50,171 nucleotides of DNA, from NCBI GenBank assembly GCA_900316265.1, contig ONCH01000014.1, positions 1-50,171 on the forward strand, written 5' to 3'. The notes under the pieces were generated by a model, which saw nothing but the letters and a program-made list of their open reading frames with translations, ran no database searches and was not told where the DNA came from. Origin of the DNA: an uncultured Prevotellaceae bacterium. GTDB lineage: Bacteria > Bacteroidota > Bacteroidia > Bacteroidales > Bacteroidaceae. Made by a program: the position numbers and the translations under genes. Shown here one piece after another: positions 15,432 through 24,018 of this stretch (positions are counted from its first letter, which is position 1; each line of letters begins with the position of its first letter).

Positions 15432-16454
15432 ATGGGATTTTTTAGTTTTGTCCAGGAAATAGCTATGGACTTGGGCACGGCGAACACTATTATTATCAGT
15501 GATGATAAGATTGTGGTTGACGAGCCGTCAGTAGTAGCCCTCGACCGCCATACCGACAAGATGATTGCCGTTGGTTCGCGAGCTAAGATGATGTATGAAA
15601 AGACACACGACAATATCCGCACTGTTCGTCCGTTGCGTGATGGTGTGATTGCCGACTTCTCTGCCTGTGAGCAGATGATGCGTGGTCTGATTAAGATGGT
15701 ACATACAGGCAGTCGCCTGTTCTCTCCGTCACTGCGTATGGTGATTGGCGTTCCTTCAGGATCTACTGAGGTGGAGTTGCGTGCTGTACGCGACTCTGCA
15801 GAACATGCCGATGGTCGTGACGTATATTTGATTTTCGAGCCAATGGCTGCAGCTATCGGTATCGGTATCGACGTTGAGGCCCCAGAAGGTAACATGATTG
15901 TTGATATCGGTGGTGGCTCTACTGAGATTGCTGTTATCTCGCTGGGTGGTATTGTTTCGAACAACTCCATCCGTACAGCTGGTGACGACCTGACTGCTGA
16001 TATCCAGGAATATATGTCTCGTCAGCACAACGTGAAGGTTTCTGAGCGTATGGCTGAACGTATTAAGATTGCCGTTGGTTCTGCACTGACCGACCTGGGC
16101 GATGAGGCTCCTGAGGACTATGTCGTTCACGGTCCTAACCGTATTACCGCTCTGCCTATGGAGGTTCCCGTATGCTATCAGGAGATTGCCCACTGTCTGG
16201 ACAAGACCGTTGCCAAGATTGAGAATGCCGTACTCTCTGCATTGGAGAATACGCCTCCTGAGCTGTATGCCGATATCGTGAAGAACGGTATCTGGTTGGC
16301 TGGTGGCGGTGCTCTGCTGCGTGGCTTGGACCGTCGTCTGGAGTCAAAGATCAATATCCCCTTCCATATTGCAGAAGACCCGTTGCACTCTGTTGCCAAG
16401 GGTGCCGGTATTGCTCTGAAGAACGTCAACCGCTTCACATTCCTGATGAGATAA
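15432..16454 (+). CDS. mreB: Rod-shape determining protein MreB
   Basis: A 340-residue actin-like ATPase of normal length. Phosphate-1 motif AMDLGTANTIII, the sequence DEPSVVALDR, phosphate-2 IVDIGGGSTEIAVISLGGIV and the adenosine motif WLAGGGALLRGLD are all present. MreB filaments under the inner membrane guide side-wall peptidoglycan synthesis by the RodA-PBP2 pair encoded downstream. It is the first gene of mreB-mreC-mreD-mrdA-rodA, with spacings of about 15-40 nt. Confidence 0.98.
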   Translation: MGFFSFVQEIAMDLGTANTIIISDDKIVVDEPSVVALDRHTDKMIAVGSRAKMMYEKTHDNIRTVRPLRDGVIADFSACEQMMRGLIKMVHTGSRLFSPSLRMVIGVPSGSTEVELRAVRDSAEHADGRDVYLIFEPMAAAIGIGIDVEAPEGNMIVDIGGGSTEIAVISLGGIVSNNSIRTAGDDLTADIQEYMSRQHNVKVSERMAERIKIAVGSALTDLGDEAPEDYVVHGPNRITALPMEVPVCYQEIAHCLDKTVAKIENAVLSALENTPPELYADIVKNGIWLAGGGALLRGLDRRLESKINIPFHIAEDPLHSVAKGAGIALKNVNRFTFLMR

Positions 16455-16492
16455 TTCTGAAGGAGAAAGAAGATAGAAGGAGATAAGAGAGG

Positions 16493-17362
16493 GTGAAGAA
16501 TCTTCTGGAGTTTTTTAGTCGCCATTACCACTGGCTGATTTTCATTTTCTTGGAGGCAGTGAGCCTGACGCTGTTGTTCAGTTATAACAGCTATCAGAAT
16601 AGTGTGTGGTTCTCATCAGCTAACGCACTGGCAGGCCGCTTCTATCAGTGGACATCAGCCATGGAATCGTACTTCTCATTGACGAAAGTGAATGAGGACC
16701 TGACGGTTCGTAACTATTACTTGGAGCGTCAGGTAACCCAGTTGCGACGTTTGTATGGCGAGGCAACCCGGGAGAAAGACCTTAAGGAACAGCAAGGCTT
16801 GGATTCGTTGAGTAAGTACCAGATTATTCCTGCAAAGGTGGTGAGTAACGAGCTGGGCAAGCTGGACAACCTGATGACCATCGACAAAGGTAAGGACGAT
16901 GGTGTGGATGTTGGCATGGGTGTGGCTTGCGGTCGTGGCGTGGTAGGTGTCACTTACCTGGTTTCCGACCACTATAGCGTCGTCATTCCTGTGCTGAACA
17001 GCCACTCGTCGCGCATCAGCTGTGCCATTCGTGGCTATGGCTATTTTGGTGTTCTTCGCTGGTATGGCGAAGATGCAGCCTATGCCTATGTCGAGGATAT
17101 CCCTCGTCATGCACGTTTCAAGCGGGGCGACTGGGTGGAGACGAACGGTTACTCGAGCATCTTCCCGCCAGGAGTCCTTGTCGGACAGATAGTAGAGGTA
17201 TATAATGCCCGCGATGGTTTGTCGTATAAGCTGAAGGTGCGTCTGACAACTGACTTCGGCAATTTGCGCGATGTTGTTGTTATTAGCGACCGCTCTATTG
17301 CTGCCCGCATGCGAGTGATGCAGGCGGCACGCGATTCGCTGAAGCTAAATGTGCATGAGTAA
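16493..17362 (+). CDS. mreC: Rod-shape determining protein MreC
   Basis: A 289-residue protein with one N-terminal membrane helix (WLIFIFLEAVSLTLLFSY), a coiled coil near residues 60-105 and the beta-rich MreC domain (IIPAKVVSNELGKLDNLMTIDKGKDDGVDVGMGVACGRGVVG). It links cytoplasmic MreB to periplasmic PBP2. The start is GTG at 16493, immediately before the conserved KNLLEFFSRHYHW; no ATG fits. The spacer before it is purine-rich (AGAAGA-like words). Confidence 0.95.
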   Translation: MKNLLEFFSRHYHWLIFIFLEAVSLTLLFSYNSYQNSVWFSSANALAGRFYQWTSAMESYFSLTKVNEDLTVRNYYLERQVTQLRRLYGEATREKDLKEQQGLDSLSKYQIIPAKVVSNELGKLDNLMTIDKGKDDGVDVGMGVACGRGVVGVTYLVSDHYSVVIPVLNSHSSRISCAIRGYGYFGVLRWYGEDAAYAYVEDIPRHARFKRGDWVETNGYSSIFPPGVLVGQIVEVYNARDGLSYKLKVRLTTDFGNLRDVVVISDRSIAARMRVMQAARDSLKLNVHE

Positions 17363-17397
17363 CTAAGAAGATAGAGAAGTTAAAGGAGTTAAGAGAG

Positions 17398-17898
17398 ATG
17401 TCAGCAGATTTCTTCAAACGGTTAGGGTGGTTTGCCTTGTTCTTCCTGATACAGGTTCTTGTGCTGGGACGCATCCATCTGTTCCACTATGCCACACCGT
17501 TCCTTTACGTCTATTTCGTGGCGATGTTTCCGCGCAATCACGAGAAATGGGCGGTGCTGGTATGGAGTTTCCTATTGGGTCTGCTTATCGACATCTTCTC
17601 GAATACACCAGGACTGGCTGCAGCATCGCTCACCGTGATAGCTGCCATACAGCCCTATTATATGGAGCTGTATGTGCCCCGTGACTCTGCCGACAACTTG
17701 TTACCGTCGATAAAGACCTTCGGCCCGCTGAAGTATGCCTACTACATTGTCCCTATGGTATTGCTCTTTTGCATACTGTTCTACAGTCTGGAGATGTTCA
17801 CATTCTTCAATCTCATGTATTGGCTGCTGTGTGTGGCTGGTAGCAGTTTCATCACGCTGGTTTTGATATTTACTATCGAGATAGGCAGAGGTAGATAA
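17398..17898 (+). CDS. mreD: Rod-shape determining protein MreD
   Basis: A 166-residue membrane protein with five hydrophobic segments, as usual for Bacteroidota MreD. Features include FFLIQVLVLGRIHLF at the start and the LIDIFSNTPGLAAAS turn near residue 60. It belongs to the MreBCD elongation complex; assignment rests on topology and on its place between mreC and mrdA. Confidence 0.92.
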   Translation: MSADFFKRLGWFALFFLIQVLVLGRIHLFHYATPFLYVYFVAMFPRNHEKWAVLVWSFLLGLLIDIFSNTPGLAAASLTVIAAIQPYYMELYVPRDSADNLLPSIKTFGPLKYAYYIVPMVLLFCILFYSLEMFTFFNLMYWLLCVAGSSFITLVLIFTIEIGRGR

Positions 17899-17924
17899 TC
17901 ATTGACGCTGCAACTGGGAGTACT

Positions 17925-19778
17925 ATGAAGGACTACTCGTTAGATTACAGGCATTATGTGATTGGTGGTGTGGCATTGCTCATCGTGGTAATCTACATCA
18001 TCCGTCTCTTCATGCTCCAGATTACCAGTGACGACTACAAGAAGAGTGCCGACTCTAACGCCTTCCTGAAGAAGATTGAGTACCCCTCTCGTGGAGGTAT
18101 CTACGACCGTAATGGCAAGCTGCTGGTATATAACCAGCCAGCCTATGATATTATGGTGGTGATGAACGAGGCTAAGGACCATTTGGACACCCTCGACTTC
18201 TGTGAGGCATTGAACATCACTCGTGAGGACTTCGACCACCGCATGGAGACCATCAAGGACCGTTCGAAGAATCCTGGTTACTCACGCTTTACCGAACAAC
18301 TCTTTATGAGCCAGCTGTCAGAGGCTGACTTCAGCGTCTTCCAGGAGAAGATGTTCCGCTTTCAAGGCTTCTATATTCAGCGTCGAAGCATCCGCCAATA
18401 CCGCTATCCCTTTGCTGCCCATGTGCTGGGCGATGTCGCTGAGGTGTCGCCTGCCGATATTGAGGAGGACGACTACTATCAGCCAGGTGACTATATCGGT
18501 AAGCTGGGCGTGGAGCGTAGCTACGAGAAGCAGTTGCGTGGCGAGAAAGGTATGAAGATTTTGCTACGTGATGCTCATGGTCGTGTGCAAGGCCGCTATC
18601 AGAATGGCCGCTTCGACCGTCGTGCCGTTGCTGGCAAGAACCTGACACTGGGACTGGATGCCGACCTGCAGGCACTTGGTGAGCGACTGATGGAGGGAAA
18701 GATTGGCTCCATTGTGGCTATCGAACCCAAGACGGGTGAGGTGCTGTGTATGGTGTCGTCGCCCAGCTATGACCCGCGTATGATGGTGGGACGCCAGCGT
18801 TCGAAGAGTCACCGACTGCTCAGCCAGAATGTGTGGAAACCCCTGCTGAACCGTAGTATTATGGGACAGTATCCGCCAGGTTCTACGTTTAAGACCACCC
18901 AGGGTCTGACCTTTATGACGGAGGGTATTCTCCATCCTACGCATACCGCCTATCCCTGTGCGCACGGCTTTAACTATAAAGGTCTGCACGTGGGTTGTCA
19001 CGGCCATGCTGCTCCATTACCCCTGATACCTGCCTTATCGACTTCATGTAACGGCTATTTCTGTTGGGGTCTCTATTATATGATAGGTGCTAAGAATAAG
19101 TATGGCAGTGTGCAGAAAGCGATGAATACATGGCGCGACTATATGGTGTCGATGGGCTTTGGCTATAAGTTGGGTATCGATCTGCCTGGCGAGAAGCGTG
19201 GACTGATTCCTAATGCCGAGTTCTATGACAAGGCGTATAAAGGTTCATGGAACGGACTGACGATTATTTCTATTGCCATCGGACAGGGTGAGGTCAATGC
19301 TACACCGCTTCAGATTGCTAACTTGGGCGCAACCATCGCCAACCGTGGGTGGTTCATCACGCCGCATGTAGTGAAGCGCATTCAGGGCGAACAGCTCGAC
19401 TCGCTCTATACACAGCGCCGCCATACCAAAGCCTCGAAGGAAGCCTACGACTATGTGGTGCAGGGCATGCGCGCCTCGGCAACTGGTGGCACCTGCCATG
19501 AGTTGGCGAAGTACGATTTCATGGCATGTGGTAAGACGGGTACTGCACAAAACCGTGGCCACGACCACTCGGTATTCATGGGTTTTGCACCGATGGATAA
19601 GCCAAAGATAGCCGTTGCCGTGTATGTAGAGAACGGTGGATGGGGCGCCACCTATGGTGTGCCCATTGGTGGTCTCATTATGGAGCAGTATATCAATGGT
19701 AAACTCTCGGAAGCTTCAAAAAAGAAGGCTGAGGAGTTCCAGAACAGACATATCTCGTATGGCTCTACGAGCCGATAA
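17925..19778 (+). CDS. mrdA: Penicillin-binding protein 2 (elongation transpeptidase)
   Basis: A 617-residue class B penicillin-binding protein with one N-terminal membrane helix (YVIGGVALLIVVIYIIRLFML). The dimerisation domain carries YPSRGGIYDRNGKLL and RYPFAAHVLGDV. The transpeptidase domain has the catalytic SxxK as STFK in GQYPPGSTFKTTQG, SxN as SCN in STSCNGYF, and KTG in MACGKTGTAQN. It cross-links side-wall peptidoglycan together with RodA, encoded 14 nt downstream. Confidence 0.97.
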   Translation: MKDYSLDYRHYVIGGVALLIVVIYIIRLFMLQITSDDYKKSADSNAFLKKIEYPSRGGIYDRNGKLLVYNQPAYDIMVVMNEAKDHLDTLDFCEALNITREDFDHRMETIKDRSKNPGYSRFTEQLFMSQLSEADFSVFQEKMFRFQGFYIQRRSIRQYRYPFAAHVLGDVAEVSPADIEEDDYYQPGDYIGKLGVERSYEKQLRGEKGMKILLRDAHGRVQGRYQNGRFDRRAVAGKNLTLGLDADLQALGERLMEGKIGSIVAIEPKTGEVLCMVSSPSYDPRMMVGRQRSKSHRLLSQNVWKPLLNRSIMGQYPPGSTFKTTQGLTFMTEGILHPTHTAYPCAHGFNYKGLHVGCHGHAAPLPLIPALSTSCNGYFCWGLYYMIGAKNKYGSVQKAMNTWRDYMVSMGFGYKLGIDLPGEKRGLIPNAEFYDKAYKGSWNGLTIISIAIGQGEVNATPLQIANLGATIANRGWFITPHVVKRIQGEQLDSLYTQRRHTKASKEAYDYVVQGMRASATGGTCHELAKYDFMACGKTGTAQNRGHDHSVFMGFAPMDKPKIAVAVYVENGGWGATYGVPIGGLIMEQYINGKLSEASKKKAEEFQNRHISYGSTSR

Positions 19779-19792
19779 CTGAGCATTGAGAG

Positions 19793-21244
19793 ATGGAAGC
19801 AGATAGAAGACAACAAAGCGTGCTACGCAACCTCGACTGGTGGACGGTGCTTATCTACATTGCCCTGCTGTCGTTTGGCTGGATCAGTGTCTGCGGTGCC
19901 AGCTACTCGTATGGCGAGACGGATATCTTCTCGCTATCCACACGCTCTGGCATGCAGATTGTCTGGATAGCTACGAGTATCATGCTGGGCACTATTGTCC
20001 TTTTGCTCGACGATAGAATATACGATACCTTTTCCTATGTTATCTACGCCTTGCTGCTATTGCTGCTCTTTGCCACTATCTTCAATCCGCATAGTATCAA
20101 GGGTTCCAGGTCTTGGCTGGTTTTGGGCCCCTTGCGCCTGCAACCTGCGGAGTTTGCAAAGTTCGCCACAGCCTTGGCACTTGCCAAGCTGATGTCCACC
20201 TATGGCTATAGCATCCAGCAGTGGCGCCATTTCGGGGCTACGCTGTTGGTTATCTTGTTGCCGATGCTGTGTATTGTTCTGCAGCGTGAGACGGGTTCGG
20301 CACTCGTCTATCTGTCCTTCTTCCTGATGTTCTATCGTGAGGGTATGCCGGGTAGCATCCTGTTTACGGGTATCGCTATGGTGGTCTATTTCGTGGTGGG
20401 CATCCGTTTTGCCGAGGTTCCTATGGGCTCGTCGTCAACGATGGTAGGCCCCTATGCCGTTATGGTGCTTATCCAGCTGTTCTCCATCGGCATGGTTTGG
20501 GTCTATTGCCATCGCAGGCTGGCGTGGCGCATGCTGCTGTGTTCGGTGGGTGTCACCCTGCTCTCTCTGCCTTTGTTGAGCTTTGGCATCAATATCGTCT
20601 ATATCCAGATGGCGCAGGTTGTCTTTCTGATAGGTTACCTGCTCTTCCAGGCGCTATCCTCACGCATCCGCAACTATTTCTTTATCGCCCTCTTCGCCCT
20701 GGGCTCAGGACTGTTCTATTATGGTGCCGACTTCATCATGCAGAACGTGATGGAACCTCACCAGCGCTCACGTATCAACGTGTTGTTGGGTCTTGACGAA
20801 GACTTGCGTGGTGCGGGATATAATGTTCACCAGTCGGAGATCGCCATTGGCTCTGGTGGCCTGCAAGGTAAGGGTTTCCTGAATGGTACACAGACCAAGT
20901 TGAAGTTCGTACCTGAGCAGGACACCGACTTCATCTTCTGTACGGTAGGTGAGGAAGAGGGCTTCTTGGGCTCTGCTGGTGTCTTGCTGCTGTTTCTGGC
21001 ACTCATCTGGCGCCTAATCTATCTGTCAGAGCGACAGCCCATGCGCTTTGGTAGGGTCTATGGCTATTGTGTGCTAAGCATCTTCCTCTTCCACGTGTTC
21101 ATCAATGTGGGTATGGTGCTTGGACTGACGCCTGTTATCGGTATTCCCTTGCCGTTCTTCAGCTACGGTGGCTCCTCGTTGTGGGGCTTTACGCTGCTCT
21201 TGTTTATCTTCCTGCGTCTGGATGCCTCACGCCGATTGTCGTAA
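19793..21244 (+). CDS. rodA: RodA, SEDS-family peptidoglycan glycosyltransferase
   Basis: A 483-residue SEDS protein with about ten membrane helices. Signature stretches are KGSRSWLVLGPLRLQPAEFAKFATALALAKLM, QRETGSALVYLSFFLMFYREG, VHQSEIAIGSGGLQGKGFLNGTQTKLKFVPEQDTDFIFCTVGEEEGFLGS and GIPLPFFSYGGSSLWGF. It polymerises lipid II in the elongasome with PBP2. It is somewhat longer than the 370-residue E. coli protein, mainly through extra mid-protein helices. Last gene of the cluster, followed by an 8-bp repeat tract and a terminator. Confidence 0.97.
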   Translation: MEADRRQQSVLRNLDWWTVLIYIALLSFGWISVCGASYSYGETDIFSLSTRSGMQIVWIATSIMLGTIVLLLDDRIYDTFSYVIYALLLLLLFATIFNPHSIKGSRSWLVLGPLRLQPAEFAKFATALALAKLMSTYGYSIQQWRHFGATLLVILLPMLCIVLQRETGSALVYLSFFLMFYREGMPGSILFTGIAMVVYFVVGIRFAEVPMGSSSTMVGPYAVMVLIQLFSIGMVWVYCHRRLAWRMLLCSVGVTLLSLPLLSFGINIVYIQMAQVVFLIGYLLFQALSSRIRNYFFIALFALGSGLFYYGADFIMQNVMEPHQRSRINVLLGLDEDLRGAGYNVHQSEIAIGSGGLQGKGFLNGTQTKLKFVPEQDTDFIFCTVGEEEGFLGSAGVLLLFLALIWRLIYLSERQPMRFGRVYGYCVLSIFLFHVFINVGMVLGLTPVIGIPLPFFSYGGSSLWGFTLLLFIFLRLDASRRLS

Positions 21245-21247
21245 AGA

Positions 21248-21287
21248 AACGATATGACGTTATAATGTAATAACGAAACAACGATAT
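21248..21287. repeat. Five tandem 8-bp repeats (AACGATAT-like) after rodA
   Basis: 8-mers starting at 21248, 21256, 21264, 21272 and 21280 read AACGATAT, GACGTTAT, AATGTAAT, AACGAAAC, AACGATAT. The first and last are identical. The tract begins 4 bp after the rodA stop and ends just before the terminator stem. Confidence 0.8.
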
Positions 21288-21290
21288 AAC

Positions 21291-21330
21291 AAAAAGCGGA
21301 TTACACAACACTGTGTAATCCGCTTTCTTT
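21291..21330. terminator. Bidirectional terminator between rodA and the M23 peptidase gene
   Basis: AAAGCGGATTACACA and TGTGTAATCCGCTTT form a perfect 15-bp stem with a 4-nt loop at 21293-21326. It sits between two convergent genes. The T-run on the right is short and interrupted by C. Confidence 0.85.
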
Positions 21331-21345
21331 ATACTCTTGTGTTCT

Positions 21346-22281
21346 TTAGTTGAACTTCAGAATCTGACCAGGTTTCAGCTTGGCATTACTCTTCAGGTGG
21401 TTCAGCTTCATGATGGCGTTCACCGTTGTGCCACGCTTGCGGGCGATAGAGTAGAGTGTCTCACCCTTGCGAACCTTGTGGAAGCGTGATTCGTGTTGGT
21501 AACTTGCAGCAGGGGCAGCAGAGGCCAGCTCGACCTCCTCGTCACCCTCACCACTGAATGATGCACCACCAACACCACGCAGACGAGTAGCAATGACAGA
21601 CTCACGCTGATAGGTGTCCTTGTGGAACATATAGTAGTCGTCGATGACATCCTGATTGCGGAAGTCGAACATCAGGGCAGGGTTCAGAGCTACGCCGCAG
21701 AGACGCGTCTCGAAATGCAAGTGCGAACCGGTGCTACGACCTGTGTTACCACCCAGTCCGATAACATCGCCAGCACGAACCTCCTGGTCTTCCTCTACCA
21801 ACTGTTCTGACAGGTGACCGTAGATGGTCTCCAAACCATTATAGTGGCGGATGACGACATACTTACCATATCCACGACGCTCGTAGCGTACAATGCGTAC
21901 CTTACCAGAGAAAGCGGCGCGGATGGTGTCACCAGTATATACCTTGATGTCCAGTCCCTTGTGCTGGCGTCCCCAACGCGCACCGAAGTTGCTAGTCAGC
22001 ACACGGCTGGTAGTAGGCATGCAGAAGTCTTTTAGTGAGATACGGAAAGAGTCGGGCAGCGCCGTTTCGTGGTGTGCATATTTGTTGCTCCAGTCCTCGT
22101 AGAGGTCCTCAGCAGGAGAATCGTAATTTTCGGTAAATATCAGTCGCTGTAGCGCTACGCTGTCGACTGCTTTCATCTTGCGATCTATGGGTGCCTGACG
22201 TGCCAATAGGTCTTGTCCCATCGTCGGGAGAGAACATATTGTTGCTATTGCCAGTATTGCAAAATTCTTTATTATCTGCAT
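21346..22281 (-). CDS. Secreted M23 metallopeptidase with C-terminal LysM
   Basis: A 311-residue exported protein. A signal peptide (MQIIKNFAILAIATICSLPTMGQ) is followed by an M23 (lysostaphin-type) endopeptidase domain with zinc motifs HKGLD near residue 110 and HLHFE near 190, plus GYGKYVVIRH and YGHLSEQLV between them. A LysM domain (HKVRKGETLYSIARKRGTTVNAIMKLN...LKPGQILKFN) ends the protein. All zinc ligands of the active subgroup appear present. It probably cuts or remodels peptidoglycan cross-links; the convergent rod-shape cluster fits that job, though it is transcribed separately. Confidence 0.93.
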   Translation of the reverse strand: MQIIKNFAILAIATICSLPTMGQDLLARQAPIDRKMKAVDSVALQRLIFTENYDSPAEDLYEDWSNKYAHHETALPDSFRISLKDFCMPTTSRVLTSNFGARWGRQHKGLDIKVYTGDTIRAAFSGKVRIVRYERRGYGKYVVIRHYNGLETIYGHLSEQLVEEDQEVRAGDVIGLGGNTGRSTGSHLHFETRLCGVALNPALMFDFRNQDVIDDYYMFHKDTYQRESVIATRLRGVGGASFSGEGDEEVELASAAPAASYQHESRFHKVRKGETLYSIARKRGTTVNAIMKLNHLKSNAKLKPGQILKFN

Positions 22282-22372
22282 TATAAAATGTTTTAGTTCT
22301 TAATGTTAGACGGTTCCGTTATGGAAATAAATTCGCGAAGCCACACTTCTACCTTCAGGTGGAAGAACGCTG

Positions 22373-22380
22373 CAAAGGTA
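22373..22380 (-). promoter_or_regulatory. Promoter -7 box of the M23 peptidase gene
   Basis: Minus-strand TACCTTTG followed by CAG, about 92 bp upstream of the ATG at 22281. The leader holds a short hairpin (CTTC/GAAG and ACCT/AGGT around 22340-22360). I see no clear -33 box. Confidence 0.55.
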
Positions 22381-22519
22381 GTAATTATTGTTTAATATTG
22401 TATGTTTTACAGTATTGGTTTAAGGTTATTTTGTGTGTTTTAACACTTTTAACGCTCTTCTGTTTGTTAAAATATGGTAAAACTGTAATGAAAAATGCTA
22501 TTGTTTAAGAAATAAACAT

Positions 22520-22527
22520 TATCTTTG
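22520..22527 (+). promoter_or_regulatory. Promoter -7 box of the membrane protein/regulator pair
   Basis: TATCTTTG followed by CAG, 38 bp before the ATG at 22566. The intergenic region 22282-22565 holds this and the divergent M23 promoter and nothing else I recognise. Confidence 0.6.
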
Positions 22528-22565
22528 CAGTAAACTATGGCGCAACTACTAACTGTGCAATATCC

Positions 22566-23183
22566 ATGAACAATGAGGAAACGATAATAAGCACAATCCG
22601 TCAGGAACTGGACATCATCCGTAGCACCCGTGCTCAGGTGATGAGTCAACAGGAGCCGACAGGTGAGAATCTTTTTCTTGCTTGGGGATATCCTACGGCT
22701 ATTGTGCTCTTCCTGGAGTTCTTGGCTCTACAGATATGGAACGAAGACTGGTGTTCGTGGTTGTGGGTGGGTATTCCGCTCATTGGAACTCCGCTGATGG
22801 CTTATTTCTTGAATGAGGACTACGAACGTACTGGACGGCGCACACTCGAACAGAACATTATCCTGGTGATGTGGATTTTCATTGGCTTTGCCAGTTGTGT
22901 GGGTGGCGCTGCTATGGGGTTCATTGGTGTTTTTCCGCTTTGCTATTGCGCCTATCAAGGGTTGCTCATTGGCTTTGGTTGCTTTATGACAGGCATCATT
23001 CTGCACTTCCGACCGAATATTATCTGCGGCATCATTGCCTCGTTTCTCTCCGTTATTCCTCTCTTCTTGCAAGGCGATCTTTGGCCGTGGCAGCTCCTCG
23101 TAGCTTCCATCATCTCCGTTGTCGCCCTGATTATCCCAGGTCACCTGTTTCATAACTATGTAAAAAACTATGAGTCCATTTAA
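22566..23183 (+). CDS. Six-helix membrane protein, unknown function
   Basis: A 205-residue protein with a charged helical N-terminus (NNEETIISTIRQELDIIRSTRAQ) followed by about six closely spaced membrane helices in three hairpins. The next gene, a winged-helix regulator, starts 14 nt before this gene ends. Such small membrane protein plus winged-helix pairs are common in Bacteroidota; I do not know the function. A role in sensing or in being controlled by its partner is only inferred from the overlap. Confidence 0.75.
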   Translation: MNNEETIISTIRQELDIIRSTRAQVMSQQEPTGENLFLAWGYPTAIVLFLEFLALQIWNEDWCSWLWVGIPLIGTPLMAYFLNEDYERTGRRTLEQNIILVMWIFIGFASCVGGAAMGFIGVFPLCYCAYQGLLIGFGCFMTGIILHFRPNIICGIIASFLSVIPLFLQGDLWPWQLLVASIISVVALIIPGHLFHNYVKNYESI

Positions 23184-23511
23184 GTTTGCCGTTATTAATC
23201 CCCTGTTGCACAATGAGCTGCGACTGAAAATCATGGTGGCGCTGGCCAGTCTGGAGAGTGCCAATTTTATGTACTTGTGTGAGATTACCGGCAGTACGCG
23301 CGGTAATCTCAGCGTCCAGATTACCACTCTTAAGGATGCAGGCTACTTAGAGGTCAGTAAGAGTGGTTCCGGACCTACCGCCCGTAGTGTCTGCCGCATC
23401 ACCCGCTTGGGTCGTGATGCCCTGCAAGCTTACGAACAAGGCCTTCGTCGCATGTTTGCCGAGGGCGTTCCTGTACAAGAAAAAAAGAAATCGGGAGGGG
23501 CAGTTTCTTAA
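23170..23511 (+). CDS. Winged-helix transcriptional regulator
   Basis: A 113-residue MarR/ArsR-like winged-helix protein of the short winged helix DNA-binding type. It has NPLLHNELRLKIMVALASLE, the recognition-helix region FMYLCEITGSTRGNLSVQITTLKDAGYLEV, and a wing with KSGSGPTARSVCRITRLGRDAL. It starts inside the upstream membrane-protein gene (14-nt overlap), so both are made together. Probable targets are its own promoter and unknown genes. Confidence 0.85.
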   Translation: MSPFKFAVINPLLHNELRLKIMVALASLESANFMYLCEITGSTRGNLSVQITTLKDAGYLEVSKSGSGPTARSVCRITRLGRDALQAYEQGLRRMFAEGVPVQEKKKSGGAVS

Positions 23512-23592
23512 GTTTCCATCCCTTCAAGTCTATGTAATTAATATACCTTTTATTGTCTATTTTTTAAACCTATAACAAATATTATTACGCTT

Positions 23593-24018
23593 ATGAAAAC
23601 AAAACTCCAACTGGCGAGGACGGCCGTGCTGCTGCTCTTCGCCGTGCTCAGCACCACGGGTGCGTGGGCAGAAGACAAAGCCAAGGGTATCGTGGTGTGG
23701 CTCAGCGACGGCAACAAGACCGAAGTGCTGTTCACCGACATGCCCGAGTTTACCTATGCCGACGGCAACGTGACGATGAAGAGCACGTCCACGGAGCTGT
23801 CGTGGCCCATTGCGCAGCTGGTGAAGTTCACCTTCGAGGACGTCGTCATCACAGGCATCAGGAACATCGCGGATCTCGACATCCTCTCCGACAACTGCGA
23901 GGCCTACGACCTTAGCGGCTGTCTGATTCGCAAGGGCGTGAAATCCCTCTCTGAGCTCCCTGCGGGGACGTATATTGTGAAGGACGGAAATACCACTATT
24001 AAAGTTGTACGCAAATGA
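23593..24018 (+). CDS. Small secreted protein with sorting-like C-terminal tail
   Basis: A 141-residue protein with a signal peptide ending in STTGAWAED, a short module KGIVVWLSDGNKTEVLF...QLVKFTFED that is common at the N-terminus of secreted Prevotella-type proteins, and a C-terminal tail YDLSGCLIRKG...SELPAGTYIVKDGNTTIKVVRK resembling type IX secretion tails (LPxGxYIV, then KVV). Its stop codon overlaps the next start (ATGA), so it is translated together with the large BACON protein. The codon third positions are richer in G/C than in neighbouring housekeeping genes. Function unknown. Confidence 0.7.
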   Translation: MKTKLQLARTAVLLLFAVLSTTGAWAEDKAKGIVVWLSDGNKTEVLFTDMPEFTYADGNVTMKSTSTELSWPIAQLVKFTFEDVVITGIRNIADLDILSDNCEAYDLSGCLIRKGVKSLSELPAGTYIVKDGNTTIKVVRK

